Below the pieces are notes generated by a model. It was not told the origin of the DNA and searched no databases. It was given only the letters and a program-made list of their open reading frames with translations. DNA of 64,000 bases from assembly GCF_964656455.1 (NCBI RefSeq), contig NC_135717.1, forward strand, positions 143,110,308-143,174,307, written 5' to 3'. This document shows positions 36,035 through 48,494 of the stretch, piece by piece. Position numbers and translations under genes: made by a program. This stretch comes from Halichoerus grypus (Eukaryota > Chordata > Mammalia > Carnivora > Phocidae). Position 1 is the stretch's first letter. The number at the start of each line of letters is the position of its first letter.

Positions 36035-36285
36035 CTTTTGGACAGGGGTGGTCTAAATCAGGGTCAGGAAACATTTTTCTTGAAGCGCCAAATAGTAAAT
36101 ATTTTAGAATTTATGGGCCAACAAGCAAAACTGAGGCTGCTATTTAGGTAGTTAAATAACCATTTGAAAAATAGAGCCACTTAAAGATAGAAGAAAAAAA
36201 TAAGCATTCTTAACTTAATGGCTGTAGAAAGCAGGCAGCAGGCTGGATTTGAGCCATAGTTTGCCCACCCGTGGTGCAGATCTGT
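36035..36285. mobile_element. hAT-type MITE relic ('gggtcagg...tttgcccaccc')
   Basis: Begins 'gggtggtctaaatcagggtc' and ends 'atagtttgcccacccgtgg', with 'aatattttagaatttatggg' inside. This is the mammal-wide relic with complementary ends. The same family is at 49015-49345. Confidence 0.55.
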
Positions 36286-36289
36286 CAGT

Positions 36290-36430
36290 CCTTGATTCGT
36301 TAAGCACACCTTTATTGAGCACATCTATGTTTTATGCACTGGGCTACATATTAAGCAAAGTGTAGTGAACAAGAAAACATAGTCCCAGACCTTATGGAGT
36401 TCAGAACATAACAGGAAAAGCACTTTAACA
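36290..36430. repeat. Ancient mammalian dispersed repeat fragment
   Basis: 'cacctttattgagcacatc', 'cactgggctacatattaag' and 'cagaccttatggagttcag' repeat the pattern at 15960-16130. Confidence 0.45.
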
Positions 36431-36684
36431 AAACTTGCATGATTCATCAATTATTATAATTTAACAAATAAAATGAAAGGATGAACAGGATGTTATGAAA
36501 GGAAGTAACAGAGGAACCTAAACTTGTGTGAAAGATTGACTTGATTCTAAAAATTATAAATTATCTGCAACTAATATTAATCTGTAATATATGGCAACTA
36601 CTGTTTCTTACAGTCTTTGTAGTTGACCCATGTGAGAAAGATGCTATAAAAGAACTAGCTAGTATTTCTAAATGGATTTATATA

Positions 36685-36873
36685 TTTTTTTTAATTTGTT
36701 TATTTGAGAGAGAGAATGAGAGAGAGAGAGAGCACATGAGAGGGGGGAGGGTCAGAGGGAGAAGCAGACTCCCTGCCGAGCAGGGAGCCTGATGCGGAAC
36801 TCGAACCAGGGACTCCAGGATCATGACCTGAGCCGAAGGCAGTCGCTTAACCAACTGAGCCACCCAGGCACCC
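36685..36873 (-). mobile_element. Carnivore SINE (minus)
   Basis: T-run, 'tttgtttatttgagagagag', 'catgacctgagccgaaggc', 'ccaactgagccacccaggc'. Duplication 'tggatttat' at 36673-36681 and 36874-36882. Confidence 0.94.
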
Positions 36874-36882
36874 TGGATTTAT

Positions 36883-39450
36883 GTTTAAATATATGGTATT
36901 CCTATATGCCATCTGTTTTATATATGGGAATTAATAGTACGTCTAAAAATTATATTTGCTAAAATAACATTTATTGATGTTTGGTGTTTTATTTTCCTCT
37001 ATTAGAGCCTTTTATAAGAATAAAAGTGTATAAATTAAATGCTTCCTTATGACCAGAAAAACTTGTGACAAATTAACTCCTAAAGTGGCCCCAATTTCCT
37101 ATTGTTTATAATCAAAATTCAAATTGAGCCCTTCATTAAACAAAACAATGTGATGCTACTTTAACAGGTTTTTTTGAACATATAATTTTTTTCCATTTAT
37201 GAGAACTCAGTATACAAATCAGCAAAGCAAAATAAAATAAAAATAGATGGTATACTGTCTTCCCATATATTGGCAGTGTTCCTCAAGATTTTATTTGGTT
37301 TTCTGAGCTTTTATTGCACTTTGCAGTTCATATAAATGTGGCCTCTTTTATTGTGGTGTCAAGAACTTTATATAAATCTAACTCTTTAACCACCGAGCAT
37401 GTGAGAGAGATCTGAGTGAGCAGAAGCCATTCTAAATTGAGCACACACCTCAACTGACAAATAGGCCAAGCTGAAGTGGTTTAGAGATTACATCATGTGC
37501 CACATACCTGCTTTGTTGCAATAAATAAACCCCAGACTGAAATATGGCTGGCTATACATTGAGATGAGGATGAAATAAAGGGAATGAAATACTTTCTGAG
37601 GTCATGACATTGCATTTTAATTCTTCAATTTCACTGTAATTAACAAGCCCAGGAACAAATCTTTCTGCTGATTCAGGTTTAAGTTCTTTTCTGGTGACAA
37701 GTGAAGTGCACCAAGAAGCTAGAATTTGACATTCCCTCCATGGCTTCTTAGAACAATGCATGTTGGAATAAAGCCAAGAATAGTGGAGTTTAAAAACCAA
37801 TTAAAAAACAAAAAACAGTGACTGAATCCATCAAGAAATGATTCCACTTTTGAGTCACTAGCTGAGCTTGGCTCTTCTATTACCTTTGCACAATTTTCAG
37901 CACCGAGCTGCTGCTGTTATTCTTTAATGCAACTCTGTGTATAAATTAAAGATGCTGGCTCCCTCGAGGCAGATATCCTGAATTCATCTTTACTGAGAGA
38001 GAAAAAAAATGTTACACCTACTTAATCCAGAAGATTGAAGGCCCCACACAGGACTCAGTTCTTAGTGTCATCTGGGGTGGAGTCATCCTGACAGCCGGCA
38101 TACATTTTCCTCATGGAGCATGGGACGTCTTCAGAGCACCCAGTGGTCAATCTATGGATGAGCTCACCCTGGACTGCTTCCATCTGAGATTCCTTTGGTC
38201 TCCAGGAAGGAGCCTCGCCCTCTTCACTCGCACAGTACCATCCCTGCTGAACCCGAGGTTGCTCCTCTGGTGGTTTCCATTTGCTGGAACCTTTGATGCA
38301 CGAATTGGTGCTCATACAGAGGTGGAAAGGGGACACAGTTGGCTGCCGCGATCACAGCAGGTGGTGAGGTAGGAGTAATTGGTGCCTTGAATCTACTCCA
38401 CCCTTTGTTTCTGTATAGAACCTGTGTCAGTTGGATCTGTGTGTCCTAATCCTCATTCTTGAGATCTCAACCGTGTCAAAATGTCGTTTGGCACAAGTTC
38501 AGACTCTCCTTGCATTTCAGATGTCCCACCATTATCATCTATCACTGAGACCCTTCACGTTTCCTTTTGATTCCTCTGGCCCAGAAGAAGGCTAAAAGAT
38601 CTGCTGGGATCTCTTTTCCCCAGCGGAAGCTCTCTGCCTCAGTCAAGATTAATTCTTAAACCCTAAGCAAAATGATGGCCAACAATTGCCCGCCTATTTC
38701 AGAACGTGGTTCTCCTTTCTCTGGAATTTTTGTTTATGCTATTTCCTTACTCTCTGATATCATTAAAAATATGTGTTTTGTAGTTCTTACCTTTTTTGGT
38801 TTTGCTGTGAATGTGTTGGCTTGCCATGACCTACTATATCCTGCCTGAAAGCAGACCTATTAAATTTAGCATGCTGACATGTTTCATCCACCTCATTAAT
38901 GTCTCTGTTCTATACAGCAAAAGAGAAACCTATCACAATGTAGTCTTTTTGGTGAGGGGACAGAAGTGAGTATAAAGTTGTGCTTTATAGAATTTGGAAA
39001 CAAAGCATAATCATTTTCATTGGTATATATTTGAAGATACTACAAAAAGACACAAAACTGTTTTAAAAAATCAAAAGTGCACAGAAAAAACCAAAGTTTG
39101 AAAGTTGTCCAGTTAAGATGACCTATCTTTTTTAACATGGTGACAAATTCCTAAAGTTTAAATATATTTATTATTTACTAATATATTTTATTTTATTAAT
39201 ATTTACTTTATGAATAAAATGTTTAGGAACTCACTTTCCGCCCTCATTTATGTCCTTTTAAACTTTGAGCAGCAGGGCTCAAAGGAAAAGATTGACGTGT
39301 GTTAACTGTTTTCACATATCTCCCATCTAGCCACTTCATATACACACACCACCCACACATATATACACAAATGGCACTTAGGTGTATGTGAATTTTGTCA
39401 GCCTACTCTAGTCTGTTGGACCCTTTAAGGGCACAGATCAGTACATCTAT
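36883..39450. other. Intergenic sequence with one unidentified minus-strand open frame
   Basis: No repeat recognised over most of this stretch. On the minus strand 38336-38055 stays open for 93 codons, ends DDSTPDDTKN, and is richer in GC than its surroundings. I cannot name the protein; it may be a decayed retrocopy or chance. The rest is AT-rich. Confidence 0.35.
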
Positions 39451-39454
39451 TGTT

Positions 39455-39725
39455 CTGTGATTTTTTAAATGACATTTTTTATTTTGGAATAATTTTAGAT
39501 TTACAAAAAAGTTCCAAAAATAGAATTCCCATATACCTATCACCCAGTTTCCTCTAGTGTTAACATCTTACAGTCCCATGGTGCATTTGTCAAAATCAAG
39601 AAGCCAACATTGGTACATTACTATTAACTCCAGGCTTTATTCATATTTTAACAGTTTTCCACGAATGTCTTTTTTCTGTTGTATGAGCAAATCCAGGATA
39701 CCACATTGTATTTAGGGTTTTGTGA
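39455..39725. mobile_element. Old L1 (L1M-type) 3' region fragment
   Basis: 'ttggaataattttagattta', 'cacccagtttcctctagtg', 'caacattggtacattacta' and 'ccaggataccacattg' match the same old L1 family as 9672-10217. The two fragments cover adjoining parts of it. Confidence 0.65.
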
Positions 39726-39809
39726 TTTTGTTTTAATTGATGTTTTATAAAGTTCCACATTTAAGAATTCAGTGTCCTATTTGTCCTTCTATTTAATTAT
39801 GTAATTTTC

Positions 39810-39843
39810 TTTTTTTTTTTTTTTTTTAAGATTTTATTTATTC

Positions 39844-39883
<40 letters not shown>

Positions 39884-40003
39884 CAGAGGGAGAAGCAGGC
39901 TCCCAAGGAGCAGGGAGCCCGATGCGGGACTCGATCCCAGGACCCTGAGATCATGACCTGAGCTGAAGGCAGACGCTTAACCATCTGAGCCACCCAGGCG
40001 CCC
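39810..40003 (-). mobile_element. Carnivore SINE (minus) with perfect 16-bp TSD
   Basis: Long T-run, 'aagattttatttattcatga', (GA)n at about 39849-39882, 'catgacctgagctgaagg', 'gagccacccaggcgccc'. The exact duplication 'taattatgtaattttc' lies at 39794-39809 and 40004-40019. Perfect TSD, pure tail and near-consensus body point to a young insertion. Confidence 0.97.
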
Positions 40004-40019
40004 TAATTATGTAATTTTC

Positions 40020-41500
40020 ATTTGAGAATTGTTTCTGAGTGCCAAAGTGCCATGTTTTTCACACTCCAAACTCCTAGGCAGGCCTCTGAAGACAACTTGT
40101 CCTTTATTTATGACACTATATATTAAACTAACTGAAAATATTCAAAATAATGCTTACTTTGTGCAGAGTCCATGAACTCCAACCAGAACACATAAAAGTC
40201 AAATTTGAGCAATAAATTTTGATTTTCAAATTCCATTTAAGACATTTTCTGAATAGATTCTCATGGAAAATATTTTAAAATATTGTTTTATAAAAAACTG
40301 TTTCCTATAGGATCTGAAAGTTCTTTAAGTAGATTTTTAGTAAAATGTCTGAACAATTTAAATACTATTTCAGATAGTCAGAATGACAAATCTTTTTTAA
40401 TTATTTTATTACAGTGATTTATCACTCAAGTTTCTGTACTCTGAACATTATTTTTTTTCACTTCAACTAAATAACTGGCATTTTTCTGTTCTGTTCTTTT
40501 CCTCGTTGTATATATACTCTGAAGCACTTTCAAATTTAAAAAAAGGTCTTTTATTTAGGGGCCATTAGAGAATGTGCATAAGCCATTATATTCAGTGAAA
40601 TAAGCATTGTGTGATTGAAGATTAAATAAGGGAACGGATTATGGTTCCATTAAAGGCATCATGATATTCCTGGAAAAGCTATGAAAATACGCTTTTCCAT
40701 TAAGGAAAAACACTTATCAATGGTGCCGGTCTGGGTAGAGATTGCCTACTATAGCAGACATTTCTTAGGACGTGCATGAGGAGGGCATTAGGCTTGCACA
40801 TAGTGTAACTATCTGCCAGGTAGGACTTCAACTTCTGAAAGTTAAATTTGTAACTCCTATCAACTACAGATGACTGCAGAGCTTGACACCGTTCAAGGGT
40901 ACAGCCATGATTCTCATTAAAGGTCTGGACCTAGAGATCCATTTGGAAAAGTTTGGAATTAAGATGATTTAGCCTAAAGGGAAAATTGCTTAAGTATGGG
41001 TCACACACTTGTGGTTTGAAGTCTTATTTTGTTTGGCCCAGACAGTGGGTTTTATTTGTTTTTAATATTTGAGTTAATTGTTGAACTTTCAAATAGTGGG
41101 AAATTACACTATAAAAATTTGAATTGCCCTCATTTCTACATGTCAATAATATGCTAGAGATGAGAAGCAGGCCCTTTTTCAATGGGGCATGCCCTCTCTG
41201 GCTGAACGCAATCCCCACCACACATGATGGTTTCCTTGCCCTGCAACTACCAGTTACCATCACAGCTTACAATGAAGTTTTCCTATGATAAAAAGGATCT
41301 GTTTCCACAGTGTTATTCAAAGTAGAAAAAGGAACTGAGTTTGAGAAGGCAGTGTTCCTCTTTCAGTGAGGTTTCTAATTGGCCCCAAGGATATTAGACC
41401 TCATGACCCTGAGGTGGCAGAATATTCATCTGAGGATAGTATCCACTCCCCTGACTTTCAAATTGGAATTAAGATCGGAGTCCAAACAGAGTGATTTTTA
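40020..41500. other. Intergenic sequence with no recognised element
   Basis: AT-rich. The open frame at 41024-41263 (minus) has no motif. Confidence 0.4.
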
Positions 41501-41511
41501 CCTTTAAATTT

Positions 41512-41937
41512 TTTTTAAAATTTATTTTATTATGTTAATCACCATACATTACATCATTAGTTTTTGATGTAGTGTTCTATGATTCATCGTTTGCGTATAA
41601 CACCCAGTGCTCCATGCAGTATGTGCCCTCTTTAATACCCATCACCAGGCTAACCCATCCCCCCACCCCCTCCCCTCTAGAACCCTGTTTGTTTCTCAGA
41701 AACCCACCAGTTTCCCCCCCCTTCATTTCTCCCTTCCTATCTTCTTTTTTTTTTTTTTTTAACATATAATATATTATTTGTTTCAGAGGTACAGGTCTGT
41801 GATTCAACAGTCTTACACAATTCACAGCGCTCACCATAGCACATACCCTCCCCAGTGTCTATCACCCAGCCACCCCATCCCTCCCACCCCCCACCATTCT
41901 AGCAACCCTAAGTTTGTTTCCTGAGATTAAGAATTCC
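41512..41937 (-). other. L1 3' UTR
   Basis: Follows the ORF2 stop at 41938. It includes a G-rich stretch (C-rich on +, about 41879-41899) and an internal A-tract, and ends in an A-rich tail at the 41512 side. Confidence 0.88.
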
Positions 41938-44900
41938 TCATATCAGTGAGATCATATGATACTTGTCTTTCTCTGATTGACTTATTTCGCTCAGCATAAT
42001 ATCCTCCAGTTCCATCCACGTTGTTGCAAATGGCAAGATTTCATTCCTTTTGATGGCTGCATAATATTCCATTGTGTATATATACCACATCTTCTTTATC
42101 CATTCATCTGTTGATGGACATCTTGGCTCTTTCCATAGTTTGGCTATTGTGGACATTGCTGCTATAAACATCAGGGTGCATGTACCCCTTTGGTTCCCTA
42201 CATTTGTATCTTTGGGGTAAATACCCAGTAGTGCAATTGCTCGGTCATATGGTAGCTCTATTTTCAACTTTTTGAGGAACCTCCATACTGTTTTCCAGAG
42301 TGGCTGCAGCAGCTTGCATTCCCACCAACAGTGTAGGAGGGTTCCCCTCTCTCTGCATCCCTGTCAACATCTATCGTTTCCTGACTTGTTAATTTTAGCC
42401 ATTCTGACTGGTGTGAGATGGTATCTCATTGAGGTTTTGATTTGGATTTCCCTGATGCCGAGCAATGTTGAGCACTTTTTCATGTGTCTGTTGGCCATTT
42501 GGATGTCTTCTTTGGAAAAATGTCTGTTCATGTCTTCTGCCCATTTCTTGATTGGATTATTTGTTCTTTGGGTGTTGAGTTTGATAAGTTCTTTATAGAT
42601 TTTGGATACTAGCCCTTTATCTGATATGTCATTGCAAATATCTTCTCCCATTCTGTCAGTTGTCTTTTGGTTTTGTTGCTGTGCAAAAGCCTTTTATCTT
42701 GATGAAGTCCCAATAGTTCATTTTTGCCCTTGCTTCCCTTGCCTTAGGCAATGTTTCTAGGAAGAAGTTGCTGCAGCTGAGGTTGAAGAGGTTGCTGCCT
42801 GTGTTCTCCTTTAGGATTTTGATGGACTCCTGTCTCAGATTTAGGTCTTTCGACCATTTTGAGTCTATTTTTGTGTGTGGTGTAAGGAAATGGTCCAGTT
42901 TCATTCTTCTGCATGTGGCTGTCCAATTTTCCCAACACCATTTGTTGAAGAGACTGTCTTTTTTCCATTGGACATTCTTTCCTGCTTTGTCGAAGATGAG
43001 TTGACCATAGAGTTGAGGGTCCATTTCTGGGCTCTCTATTCTGTTCCATTGATCTATGTGTCTGTTTTTGTGCCAGTACCATACTGTCTTGATGATGACA
43101 GCTTTGTAATAGAGCTTGAAGTCCGGAATTGTGATGCCGCCAGCTTTGCTTTTCTTTTTCAACATTCCTCTGGCTATGCGGGGTCTTTTCTGGTTCCATA
43201 CAAATTTGAGGATTATTTGTTCCATTTCTTTGAAAAAAGTGGATGGTATTTTGATAGGGATTGCATTAAATGTGTAGATTGCTCTAGGTAGCATTGACAT
43301 CTTCACAATATTTGTTCTTCCAATCCATGAGCATGGAACGTTTTTCCATTTCTTTGTGTCTTCCTCAATTTCTTTCATGAGTATTTTATAGTTTTCTGAG
43401 TACAGATTCTTTGCATCTTTGGTTAGATTTATTCCTAGGTATCTTACGGTTTTGGGTGCAATTGTAAATGGGATCGACTCCTTAATTTCTCTTTCTTCTG
43501 TCTTGTTGTCGGTGTATAGGAATGCCACTGATTTCTGTGCAGTGATTTTATATCCTGCCACTTTACTGAATTCCTGTATGAGTTCTAGCAGTTTTGGGGT
43601 GGAGTCTTTTGGGTTTTCCACATAAAGTATCATATCATCTGTAAGGAGTGGGAGTTTGACTTCTTTGCCGACTCAGATGCCTTTTATTTCTTTTTGTTGT
43701 CTGATTGCTGTGGCTAGGACTTCTAATACTATGTTGAATAGCAGTGGTGTTAGTGGACATCCCTGCTGTGTTCCTGACCTTAGGGGGAAAGCTCTCAGTT
43801 TTTCCCCATTGAGAATGATATTCGCTGTGGGTTTTTCATAGATGGCTTTTATGATATTGAGGTATGTACCCTCTATCCTTATACTCTGAAGAGTTTTGAT
43901 CAAGAAAGGATGCTGTACTTTGTCAAATGCTTTTTCTGCCTCTATTGAGAGGATCATATGGTTCTTGTTCTTTCTTTTGTTAATGTATTGAATCACATTG
44001 ATTGATTTGCGGATGTTGAACCAACCTTGCAGCCCAGGGAAAAATCCCACTTGGTCGTGGTGAATAATCCTCTTAATGTACTGTTGGATCCTATTGGCTA
44101 GTATTTTGGTGAGAATTTTTGCATCCGTGTTCATCAAGGATATTGGTCTGTAATTCTCCTTTTTGATGGGGTCTTTATCTGGTTTTGGGATCAAGGTAAT
44201 GGTGGCCTCATAAAACGAGTTTGGAAGTTTTCTTTCCATTTCTATTTTTTGGAGCAGTTTCAGAAGAATAGGTATTAATTCTTCTTTAAATGTTTGGTAG
44301 AATTCCCGTGGGAAGCCATCTGGCCCTGGGCTCTTGTTTGTTGGGAGATTTTTGATTAGGGCTTCAATTTCCTTAGTGGTTATAGGTCTGTTCAGGTTTT
44401 CTATTTCTTCCTGGTTCAGTTTTGGTAGTTGATACATCTCTAGGAATGCATCCATTTCTTCCAGAGTATCTAATTTGCTGGCATAGAGTTGCTCATAGTA
44501 TGTTCTTATAATTGTTTGTATTTCTTTGGTGTTGGTTGTGATCTCTCCTCTTTCATTCATGATTTTATTTATTTGGGTCATTTCTCTTTTCTTTTTGATC
44601 AGTCTGGCCAGGGGTTTATCAATCTTGTTAATTCTTTCAAAGAACCAGCTCCTAGTTTTGTTGATCTGTTCTACTGTTCTTTTGGTTTGTATTTCATTGA
44701 TCTCTGCTCTGCTCTTTATTATTTCTCTTCTCCTGCTGGGTTTAGGCTTTATTTGCTGTTCTTTCTCCAGCTCCTTTAGGTGTAGGGTTAGGTTGTGTAT
44801 TTGAGACCTGTCTTGTTTCTTGAGAAAGGCTTGTATTGCTATATACTTTCCTCCTAGGACTGCCTTTGCTGCATCCCAAAGATTTTGAACAGTTGTGTTT

Positions 44901-45735
44901 TCATTTTCATTTGTTTCCATGAATTTTTAAAATTCTTCTTTAATTTCCTGGTTGACCCATTCATTCTTTAGTAGGATGCTCTTTAGCCTCCATGTTCTTG
45001 AGTTCTTTCTAACTTCCCTCTTGTGATTGAGCTCTAGTTTCAAAGCATTGTGGTCTGAAAATATGTGGGGAATGATCCCAGTCTTTTGGTACCAGTTGAG
45101 ACCTGATTTGTGACCTAGGATGTGATCTATTCTGGAGAATGTTCCATGGGCACTAGAGAAGAATGTGTATTCTGTTGCTTTGGGATGGAATGTTCTGAAT
45201 ATATCTGTGAAGTCCATTTGGTCCAGTGTGTCATTTAAAGTCTTTATTTCCTTGTTGATCTTTTGCTTAGATACCTGTCCATTTCAGTGAGGGGGTGTTA
45301 AAGTCCCCCACTATTATTGTATTGTTGTTGATGTGTTTCTTTGCTTTTGTTATTAATTGGCTTATATATTTGGCTGCTCCCATGTTAGGGGCATAGATAT
45401 TTACAGTTGTTAGATCTTCTTGTTGGATAGACCCTTTAAGTAGGATATAGTGCTCTTCCTCATCTCTTATTATAGTCTTTGGTTTAAAATACAATTTGTC
45501 TGATATAAGGATTGCCACCCCAGCTTTCTTTTGGTGTCCATTAGCATGGTAAATGGTTTTCCACCCCCTCACTTTCAATCTGGAGGTGTCTTTAGGTCTA
45601 AGATGAGTCTCTTGCAGACAGCATATCAATGGGTCTTGTTTTTTTTATCCAATCATATAGCTTGTGTCTTTTGATTGGGGCATTTAGCCCATTTACATTC
45701 AGGGTAACTATTGAAAGATATGAATTTAGTGCCAT
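41938..45735 (-). pseudogene. L1 ORF2 (endonuclease / reverse transcriptase), inactivated
   Basis: The start codon is at 45735-45733 (MALNSYLSIVTLNVNGLNAP), typical of the APE-type endonuclease N-terminus. Endonuclease motifs follow (CCLQETHL near 45620, VGDFNTP near 45290, FSSAHGTFSRIDHILGHKSG near 45150). The RT domain is at about 44400-43500 with [21 protein letters not shown] and a DD pair before [11 protein letters not shown]. The cysteine-rich tail is at 42360-42300, and the terminal EKDKYHMISLI ends at 41938. Breaks seen: a frameshift in an 8-base A/T run (45639-45646), a frameshift near 45260, an in-frame TAA at 44929-44927, an in-frame TGA at 43675-43673, a frameshift near 42655, a TGA at 42366-42364 and a small deletion near 42350. 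The usual aspartate before AEKAFDK is Glu, and the residues preceding the catalytic DD also differ from the common form. Length (about 3.8 kb) matches a full ORF2. Confidence 0.95.
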
Positions 45736-45816
45736 TGTATTGCCTGTATGGTGACTATTACTGTATATTGTCTGTGTTCCTTCCTGGTCTCTGTTACTTT
45801 TAGGCTCTCTCTTTGC

Positions 45817-46712
45817 TTAGAGGAACCCTTTCAATATTTCTGGTAGAGCTGGTTTCATGTTTGCAAATTCCTTTAGTTTTTGTTTGTCCTGGAAGCTTTT
45901 TATGTCTCCTTCTATTTTCAATGACAGCCTAGCTGGATATAGTATTCTTGGCTGCATATTTTTCTCATTCAGTGCTCTAAATATATCATGCCAGTCCTTT
46001 CTGGCCTGCCAGGTCTCTGCAGATAGGTCTGTTGCCAATCTAATGTTTCTACCATTGTAGGTTACAGACCCCTTGTCCCAAGCTGCTTTCAGGATTTTCT
46101 CTTTGTCTCTGAGACTCATAAGTTTTACTATTAGGTGTCAGGGTGTTGACCTATTTTTATTGATTTTGACGGGGGTTCTCTGTGCCTCCTGGATTTTGAT
46201 GCCTGTTTCCTTCCCCAAATTAGGGAAGTTCTCTGCTATGATTTGCTGCAATATACATTCTGCCCCCTCTCTCTTTCTTCTTCTTCTGGGATCCCAATTA
46301 TTCTAATACTGTTTCGTCTTATGGCATCACTTATCTCTCAAATTCTGCCCTCATGATCCAGTAGTTGTTTATCTCTCTTTTTCTCAGCTTCTTTATTTTC
46401 CATCATTTGGTCTTCTATATCACTAATTCTCTCTTCTGCCTCATTTATCCTAGCAGTTAGGGCCTCCATTTTTTATTGCACCTCATTAATAGCCTTTTTG
46501 ATTTCTACTTGGTTAGATTTTAGTTCTTTTATTTCTCCAGAGAGGGTTTCTCTAATATCTTCCATGCTTTTTTCAAGCCCAGCTAGTATCTTTAAAATCG
46601 TCATTCTGAACTCTAGTTCTGACATATTACTAATGTTTATATTGATTAGGTCCCTGGCAGTCAGTACTGCCTGTTGTTCTTTTTTTTGAGATGATTTTTT
46701 CCGTCTTGTCAT
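45817..46712 (-). pseudogene. L1 ORF1 (RNA-binding chaperone), inactivated
   Basis: Starts at 46712 with MTRRKKSSQKKEQQAVLTAR, followed by a coiled-coil-like stretch (LEKSMEDIRETLSGEIKELK) to a stop at 46473. Past it the reading continues with KMEALTARINEAEERISDIE and an RRM-like RIIGIPEEEERERG segment. The C-terminal domain is open from 46119 to 45817 (RILYPARLSLKIEGDIKSFQ, then DKQKLKEFANMKPALPE). Lesions: TAA at 46473-46475, a TGA before EISDAIRRNS, a frameshift after EEEERERG, and a TGA before HLIVKL. Two of the TGAs sit where arginine CGA is expected, consistent with CpG decay. ORF1p normally trimerises and coats L1 RNA; this copy cannot be made whole. Confidence 0.92.
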
Positions 46713-48494
46713 TTTGTCCAGAGGACAATAGATGAATGAGAGAACAAAATGCTAACAGGGTAACAACGACCCCAGAAAAATATACACTAAACAACTCAGA
46801 AGAGACCTGAAACCAGGGGAAAAGAAAGGAAAAGAAAGAAAAAAGAAAAAGATAAAAAAAAAACCAGAATATGATCAAATATGACCAGGCTGGTGCCTAG
46901 ATCAGTGCCACACACTAGATTTCGGGCATATTTTGGTCTGTTAGAAGAAAGTGCCTCCCAAAATTTTAAAGAAAGAAAAACTTACATATGTACAAAAATA
47001 AGGGTAAATACGATGAAGGGATGGAATATGACTGTAAAGATGAAAATTATAGAAGATTTTATAAAAGGAATTGATAAGAAGTTGGTTGAAAAAAGAAAGA
47101 AGAGGAATTAAAAAAAAGGGGGAGAGAATGTGATCAGGCAGGAGACTAGAACAAAGCCATACACTAGAGATTTAGGGTATATTTTGGTCTATTAGAAGAA
47201 ACTGTATCCCAAAATTTTAAAGAGAGAACAAACTATCTATATACCAAAAATAAGGTTAACTACAATGAAGAGATAGAATATGACTCTAAAAATGAAAAAA
47301 AAAAGATTTTAAAAAAAGGGACTGATAAGGTGTTGGTTGAAAAAGGGAAAAAGAAAAATTTTAAAAAAATAGAAAAAGAAAAAAACAAAATTAAAAAAAT
47401 TTGAAACTTTGAAAGACTAAAGAATTATGGGAAAAAAGCCATGAATTCTATGTGCAGTATTCCCCTAGCGCTGGAGTTCTGCCATTCTCATTGATCGGTA
47501 AACTTGGTCTTGGCTGGCTGTTCTTGCGGATCTTCTCGGGGAGGGGCCTGTTGCCATGGTTCCCAAATGTCTTTGCCGGAGGAGGAATTGCCCCGCCCTT
47601 GCCTGGTCCGGGCTAAGTAATCTGCTCGGGTTTGCTCTCGGGAGCTTTTGTTCCCTGCAAGCTCTCCGTGCAGGTTTGGAGGCCTAGAGTGATAATGGCG
47701 GCCTCCAATCTCCGTCCCGCAGGAGCCGAGAACTCAGGGCCCCACTCCTCAGTGCACCCCCAGAGAAAAGCAGTCAGTCACTCCCGTCTCCCTGGTCTCC
47801 GGCCACACTCCGTGCTCACCTGGCCTGTGACCGAACGTTTCTATCTCTGGCACACGACCCCGTGTGGAGTCTCCAAACCCAGCAGATCCCTGCAGTGTGC
47901 TTCCGCGCCGCTCCTCCTGGGGGAGGAAGGGGAATCTCCCCGGATCTGCCGCTTGTTGGGTCCCTGCTGGAAGAGCAGTGGCCTGACTGCCGCAGATCAC
48001 AGTTTATGTCAACCCCGAGCTGAGAGCCCGCTCCTCGGCTCCGTCTCGGCAGCCGGCTTCCCCGCTCCGATACCTGGGAGCTCTGCCGCACTCAGGCACC
48101 CCCGGTCTTTCTCTGACCCCAAGGGTCCTGAGACCACACTGTCCCATTGAGGGTTCCACCCCCCACTTAGCCACTGGAGCGATGACTCTCAGCAGAGCCG
48201 ACTTCTAAAAGTTCTGATTTTGTGCTCCACTGCTCTATCACTTGCCGGTAGCGGCTGACAGAGGCTCCCTCCCCTGCCGCCTATCTTCCGGAATATCACC
48301 TCGGATTCACTTCTCCGCACGTCCTACCTTCCAGAAAGTGGCCACTTTTCTGTTCAGAGAGTTGCTGCTATTCTTTTCTTCGATCTCCTGTTGAGTTCAT
48401 AGGTGTTCAGAATGGTTTGATCCCTATCCAGCTGAATTCTTGGGACCAGATGAAATTTAAGTCTCTTACTCCTCCACCATCTTGCTCCTCCTCC
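46713..48494 (-). promoter_or_regulatory. L1 5' UTR / internal promoter region
   Basis: Transcription of an L1 starts at its own 5' end, here about 48494. 47440-48480 is markedly GC- and CpG-richer than the rest of the window. The open frames 47632-48150 (+), 47749-48000 (-) and 47816-48091 (-) inside it are by-products of that composition. 46713-47400 is very A-rich on the + strand. Promoter activity is inferred from L1 biology. Confidence 0.75.
46883..47385 (-). repeat. Two tandem ~249-bp units in the L1 5' UTR
   Basis: 46883-47131 and 47132-about 47385 align along their length. Shared landmarks: 'atattttggtct' then 'ttagaagaaa', 'cccaaaattttaaag', 'aataaggttaa'/'aataagggtaa', 'gaatatgact', 'gttggttgaaaaa'. 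Confidence 0.85.

Noticed and set aside
42272..44804. Several plus-strand open frames over the L1
   Set aside because: They are shadows of L1 ORF2, which is coded on the minus strand.
47632..48150. 172-codon plus-strand open frame in GC-rich DNA that could look like a CpG-island gene
   Set aside because: It lies within the 5' UTR of the full-length L1; the length reflects GC content, with no protein motif.
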